Notes under the pieces: generated by a model
The model's database searches: none
Seen by the model: only the letters and a program-made list of their open reading frames with translations
What the model was told of the DNA's origin: nothing
Origin: an archaeon
GTDB taxonomy: Archaea > Nanobdellota > Nanobdellia > Woesearchaeales > JAGVOV01
Assembly: GCA_020052545.1 (NCBI GenBank)
Contig: JAGVOV010000030.1
Location: forward strand, 1 to 7,010
Direction: 5' to 3'
DNA length: 7,010 nucleotides
Program-made: the position numbers and the translations under genes
In this document: positions 5,811-7,010 of the stretch, piece by piece
How positions within the stretch are numbered: position 1 is the first letter of the stretch
Layout: every line of letters begins with the position of its first letter

Positions 5811-5880
5811 ATCAGAAGAAGCTATCAACCACTGTCAGTGGTGGTAGTTTTCACGCTTAGTGATGGCAAGCTTCATTGCC
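5811..5880 (-). ncRNA. Fluoride riboswitch (crcB RNA motif) aptamer in the antiporter leader
   Basis: Reading the minus strand 5' to 3': GGCAAUGAAGCUUGCC (5880-5865) forms P1. Its loop strand GAAGCU (5874-5869) is complementary to AGCUUC (5823-5818), forming the pseudoknot. The joiner AAACU (5850-5846) follows, then stem ACCAC (5845-5841) with GUGGU (5832-5828), then UGAU (5827-5824), the pseudoknot strand and UUCUG (5817-5813). From memory the T. petrophila aptamer runs the same way: P1 with AUGAGGCC in the loop, AAACU, GCCC/GGGC stem, UGAUGGCCUCUACUG. Pairing is kept while bases differ, which implies covariation. A small extra hairpin, UCAC-UAAGC-GUGA (5863-5851), sits between P1 and AAACU. 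The predicted transcription start at about 5880 is the first P1 base. The class is known in bacteria and archaea and usually turns on fluoride exporters. Confidence 0.85.
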
Positions 5881-5902
5881 TAGTGAAGATTACGATTAGT
5901 AG

Positions 5903-5910
5903 TATATAAA
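5903..5910 (-). promoter_or_regulatory. TATA box (TTTATATA) of the riboswitch-antiporter operon
   Basis: On the minus strand TTTATATA is centred about 26 bases before G5880, the first base of the riboswitch P1 helix. It is preceded by GGTAAAT. The transcript would have a leader of about 93 bases before the ATG at 5787, unusually long for an archaeon and fully occupied by the aptamer and ribosome binding site. Confidence 0.6.
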
Positions 5911-5954
5911 ATTTACCAAAACTAGTCAAGCATTCAGCTCTTACCACAATGAGG

Positions 5955-5980
5955 AAATAAAAATTTGATATATAAGAAAA
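5955..5980 (-). terminator. T-rich terminator after rps27ae
   Basis: On the minus strand the region after the S27ae stop is pyrimidine-rich, with TTTT (5980-5977) and TTTTT (5963-5959). This fits archaeal T-tract termination of the ribosomal cluster before the antiporter promoter at 5910. No stable hairpin is evident. Confidence 0.45.
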
Positions 5981-5986
5981 GATGGT

Positions 5987-6232
5987 TTACTCAGTCTCGT
6001 CGAAGAACTCGTCCTTGATCTCGAGCTTGGCCTTGTCATCTATCTGCTTGGCCGGCATGTCCATGGATTTGGCCGATTTCTTGTCCTTGTACTCTGAGTA
6101 GCCGCACTTGCCGCACGTCAGCCTGTCCTTATGCTCTGCCAGCAAGAATCCATGGCCGCACTTCGGGCAGCTCTTGCTCTGCAGCTTTCCTTTCTCATAA
6201 TTTTCCCATAAACCTGATTTTCCTTTTGCCAT
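5987..6232 (-). CDS. rps27ae: 30S ribosomal protein S27ae with acidic C-terminal extension
   Basis: The protein has 81 residues. The zinc ribbon is complete: C22-P-K-C25 and C40-G-K-C43, followed by G44-Y45, preceded by the basic N-terminus usual for S27ae (eS31). It is a small-subunit ribosomal protein. Archaeal S27ae proteins usually end shortly after the ribbon. Here about 35 further residues follow, ending in the acidic [13 protein letters not shown]. That tail is the segment found again as a remnant at 1616-1678. The ATG follows the S24e stop after one base; GAGG, nine bases upstream of the ATG, lies inside the S24e gene. The order spt4, rps24e, rps27ae is a conserved archaeal arrangement. 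The kae1 gene that often comes next is absent; the riboswitch operon stands there instead. Confidence 0.93.
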   Translation of the reverse strand: MAKGKSGLWENYEKGKLQSKSCPKCGHGFLLAEHKDRLTCGKCGYSEYKDKKSAKSMDMPAKQIDDKAKLEIKDEFFDETE

Positions 6233-6233
6233 C

Positions 6234-6536
6234 TTATTTTGCCTCTTCGCCTTTCTTCACTTTGTTGAATCTCTTAAGCACGAATCCCGCCTCAAGCTTC
6301 GCTATGTCTTCCTTCTTCTCATAGACGCGAGCGATAATCTTTGCTTTCCTGACGCCGTTTATAGGCTCTATCTTTGCCACGACAACCTGTTCCTCTTCAA
6401 CCTTCAAAGCATGAGCAAGATCTTTCCTTATCTCTTTCCTATCAGGCAGCGCCTTCTCAAAGCCTGCTTCCGCAACAATCTCTGTCCTGGCCAGCAAGGG
6501 CTTCTCTTCCTTCGACAAAATCTTCAACTGTGCCAT
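6234..6536 (-). CDS. rps24e: 30S ribosomal protein S24e
   Basis: The protein has 100 residues, normal for archaeal S24e (eS24). It starts with the family's beta-strand [20 protein letters not shown]. The middle [20 protein letters not shown] matches the conserved core, where archaeal proteins read 'tP(s)r~evr~kLAa~l~vd'. It is followed by [20 protein letters not shown] (G and A of the strand-turn motif) and a short basic tail. It binds 16S rRNA in the small subunit. GGTGA lies four bases before the ATG and overlaps the spt4 stop, so spt4, rps24e and rps27ae are read as one unit. Nothing is odd apart from a Lys/Glu-rich C-terminus. Confidence 0.92.
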   Translation of the reverse strand: MAQLKILSKEEKPLLARTEIVAEAGFEKALPDRKEIRKDLAHALKVEEEQVVVAKIEPINGVRKAKIIARVYEKKEDIAKLEAGFVLKRFNKVKKGEEAK

Positions 6537-6540
6537 ACAT

Positions 6541-6726
6541 TCACCTTATCTTTATCGCGTATTCGCCTTCTTTCTTTACATTGATCCTTTCAGCTACCAT
6601 GCTCTTGCTTGTGTCGAAGAAATACATCCTTCCATAGAAGCTTGTGCTGAAGTTGCTTCCGCCGCATATCGGGCATTCCGTGCCTGTCACGAAAATCTTA
6701 CATTTTTTGCATGCTTTCTTTTTCAT
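6541..6726 (-). CDS. spt4: Transcription elongation factor Spt4 / RNA polymerase subunit E''
   Basis: The protein has 61 residues from the ATG at 6726. A GTG at 6735 overlaps the upstream CBS stop (GTGA) and would add three residues. GTGAT just before the ATG, complementary to the 16S 3' end, favours the ATG. The zinc site is C6-x2-C9 and C18-x2-C21, then FYGRMYFFDTSKSMVAERIN and EGEYAIKIR, as in archaeal Spt4 (older name RpoE''). Spt4 pairs with Spt5 on RNA polymerase and promotes processive elongation. The Trp usual in the 'W.G...i.dp..S.ia' block is Tyr here (FYGRM), a conservative change. Its position before rps24e and rps27ae is the classical archaeal arrangement. Confidence 0.92.
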   Translation of the reverse strand: MKKKACKKCKIFVTGTECPICGGSNFSTSFYGRMYFFDTSKSMVAERINVKKEGEYAIKIR

Positions 6727-6731
6727 TTTTA

Positions 6732-7010
6732 TCACGCGCTCATTATTTTTATTATGTCTTTGCTAGTTATTATCCCTATAAGCTTGCCCTTCTCGGTCAC
6801 TGGAAGTCTTCGAAACCTGTTCTTCTCCATTGTCCTGCTCACATCGATGATACGCGAATTCACGTCAGCCGTGATGAGCTGCCTCGTCATGACATCTGAA
6901 ACTGTCGTCTTTGCCGGATTCTGTTTCGCCAGCACGACCCTTTTCAATATGTCCCTCTCAGTGATTATGCCAACAGGCTTACCTTTCTCCACAACCACCA
7001 AGTCTCCAAT
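6732..7010 (-). CDS. CBS-domain protein, 5' end outside the window
   Basis: The frame is open to the window edge, giving 92 residues; the real start lies beyond 7010. Visible are the end of one CBS motif (GDLVVVEKGKPVGIITERDILKR), a linker, and a complete second CBS motif from VSDVMTRQLITADVNSRI to LIGIITSKDIIK. Both carry the GIIT-(E/S)-(R/K)-D-(I) signature that typically contacts adenine nucleotides in paired CBS (Bateman) modules. The protein ends right after the second motif, so nothing else follows at the C-terminus. Standalone CBS pairs act as energy-state or ligand sensors for partner proteins; the partner is unknown. Its TGA overlaps the possible GTG of spt4, and it is probably in the same transcript as spt4, rps24e and rps27ae. 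Confidence 0.85.
   Translation of the reverse strand: MGDLVVVEKGKPVGIITERDILKRVVLAKQNPAKTTVSDVMTRQLITADVNSRIIDVSRTMEKNRFRRLPVTEKGKLIGIITSKDIIKIMSA

Noticed and set aside
5828..5842. Inverted repeat ACCACTG-T-CAGTGGT as a protein operator
   Set aside because: It lies inside the transcribed leader and is better explained by the second stem of the fluoride riboswitch.
5601..5909. 102-codon plus-strand open frame over the antiporter start and leader
   Set aside because: It runs antisense through the antiporter N-terminus and the riboswitch, with a composition typical of a reverse-frame shadow.

Overview
The window is archaeal. It carries the cluster spt4 (RpoE''), rps24e, rps27ae; an archaeal-type coiled-coil protein (COG1340-like); GAGGTG/GGTGA Shine-Dalgarno sites; TATA boxes placed for leaderless transcripts; and T-tract terminators. 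The small lysine/glutamate-rich ribosomal proteins and overall style suggest a DPANN-type lineage (for example Woesearchaeota-like), but this placement is tentative.

Layout. Positions 1-681 (+) hold the 3' part of a coiled-coil gene. Positions 744-1583 (+) hold an AT-rich YdjM-type membrane hydrolase. Positions 1616-1678 (-) hold a remnant of the 3' end of a second rps27ae, with a T-rich tail. Positions 1755-2773 (+) hold an MNT nucleotidyltransferase/HEPN pair with an 18-bp palindrome over the start codon. Positions 2825-5787 (-) hold a tightly coupled four-gene operon, read right to left: CPA2 cation/proton antiporter, MFS transporter, a two-TM small protein and a 128-residue helical protein. 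Its leader (5811-5880, minus strand) folds as a fluoride (crcB-type) riboswitch. Positions 5987-7010 (-) hold the housekeeping cluster CBS protein (partial) > spt4 > rps24e > rps27ae.

How it fits together. The best observation is the fluoride riboswitch. The P1 hairpin, the loop strand, the AAACU joiner, the second stem, the UGAU segment and the pseudoknot strand occur in the order known from the Thermotoga petrophila aptamer. They begin almost exactly where the TATA box predicts transcription to start, and they end just before the ribosome binding site. The operon behind it lacks crcB/fluc and CLC-F, so the antiporter, the MFS protein and two unrecognised small proteins are candidate fluoride-response or fluoride-export components.

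The second theme is genome plasticity at the 3' end of rps27ae. A diverged copy of its last 20 codons lies about 4.4 kb away in the same orientation, so the toxin-antitoxin-like pair and the transporter operon sit between direct repeats of the gene end. Most of the nucleotide differences between the two copies are silent, which points to import or exchange of a foreign allele rather than decay of a local duplicate. No integrase or transposase is visible in the window.
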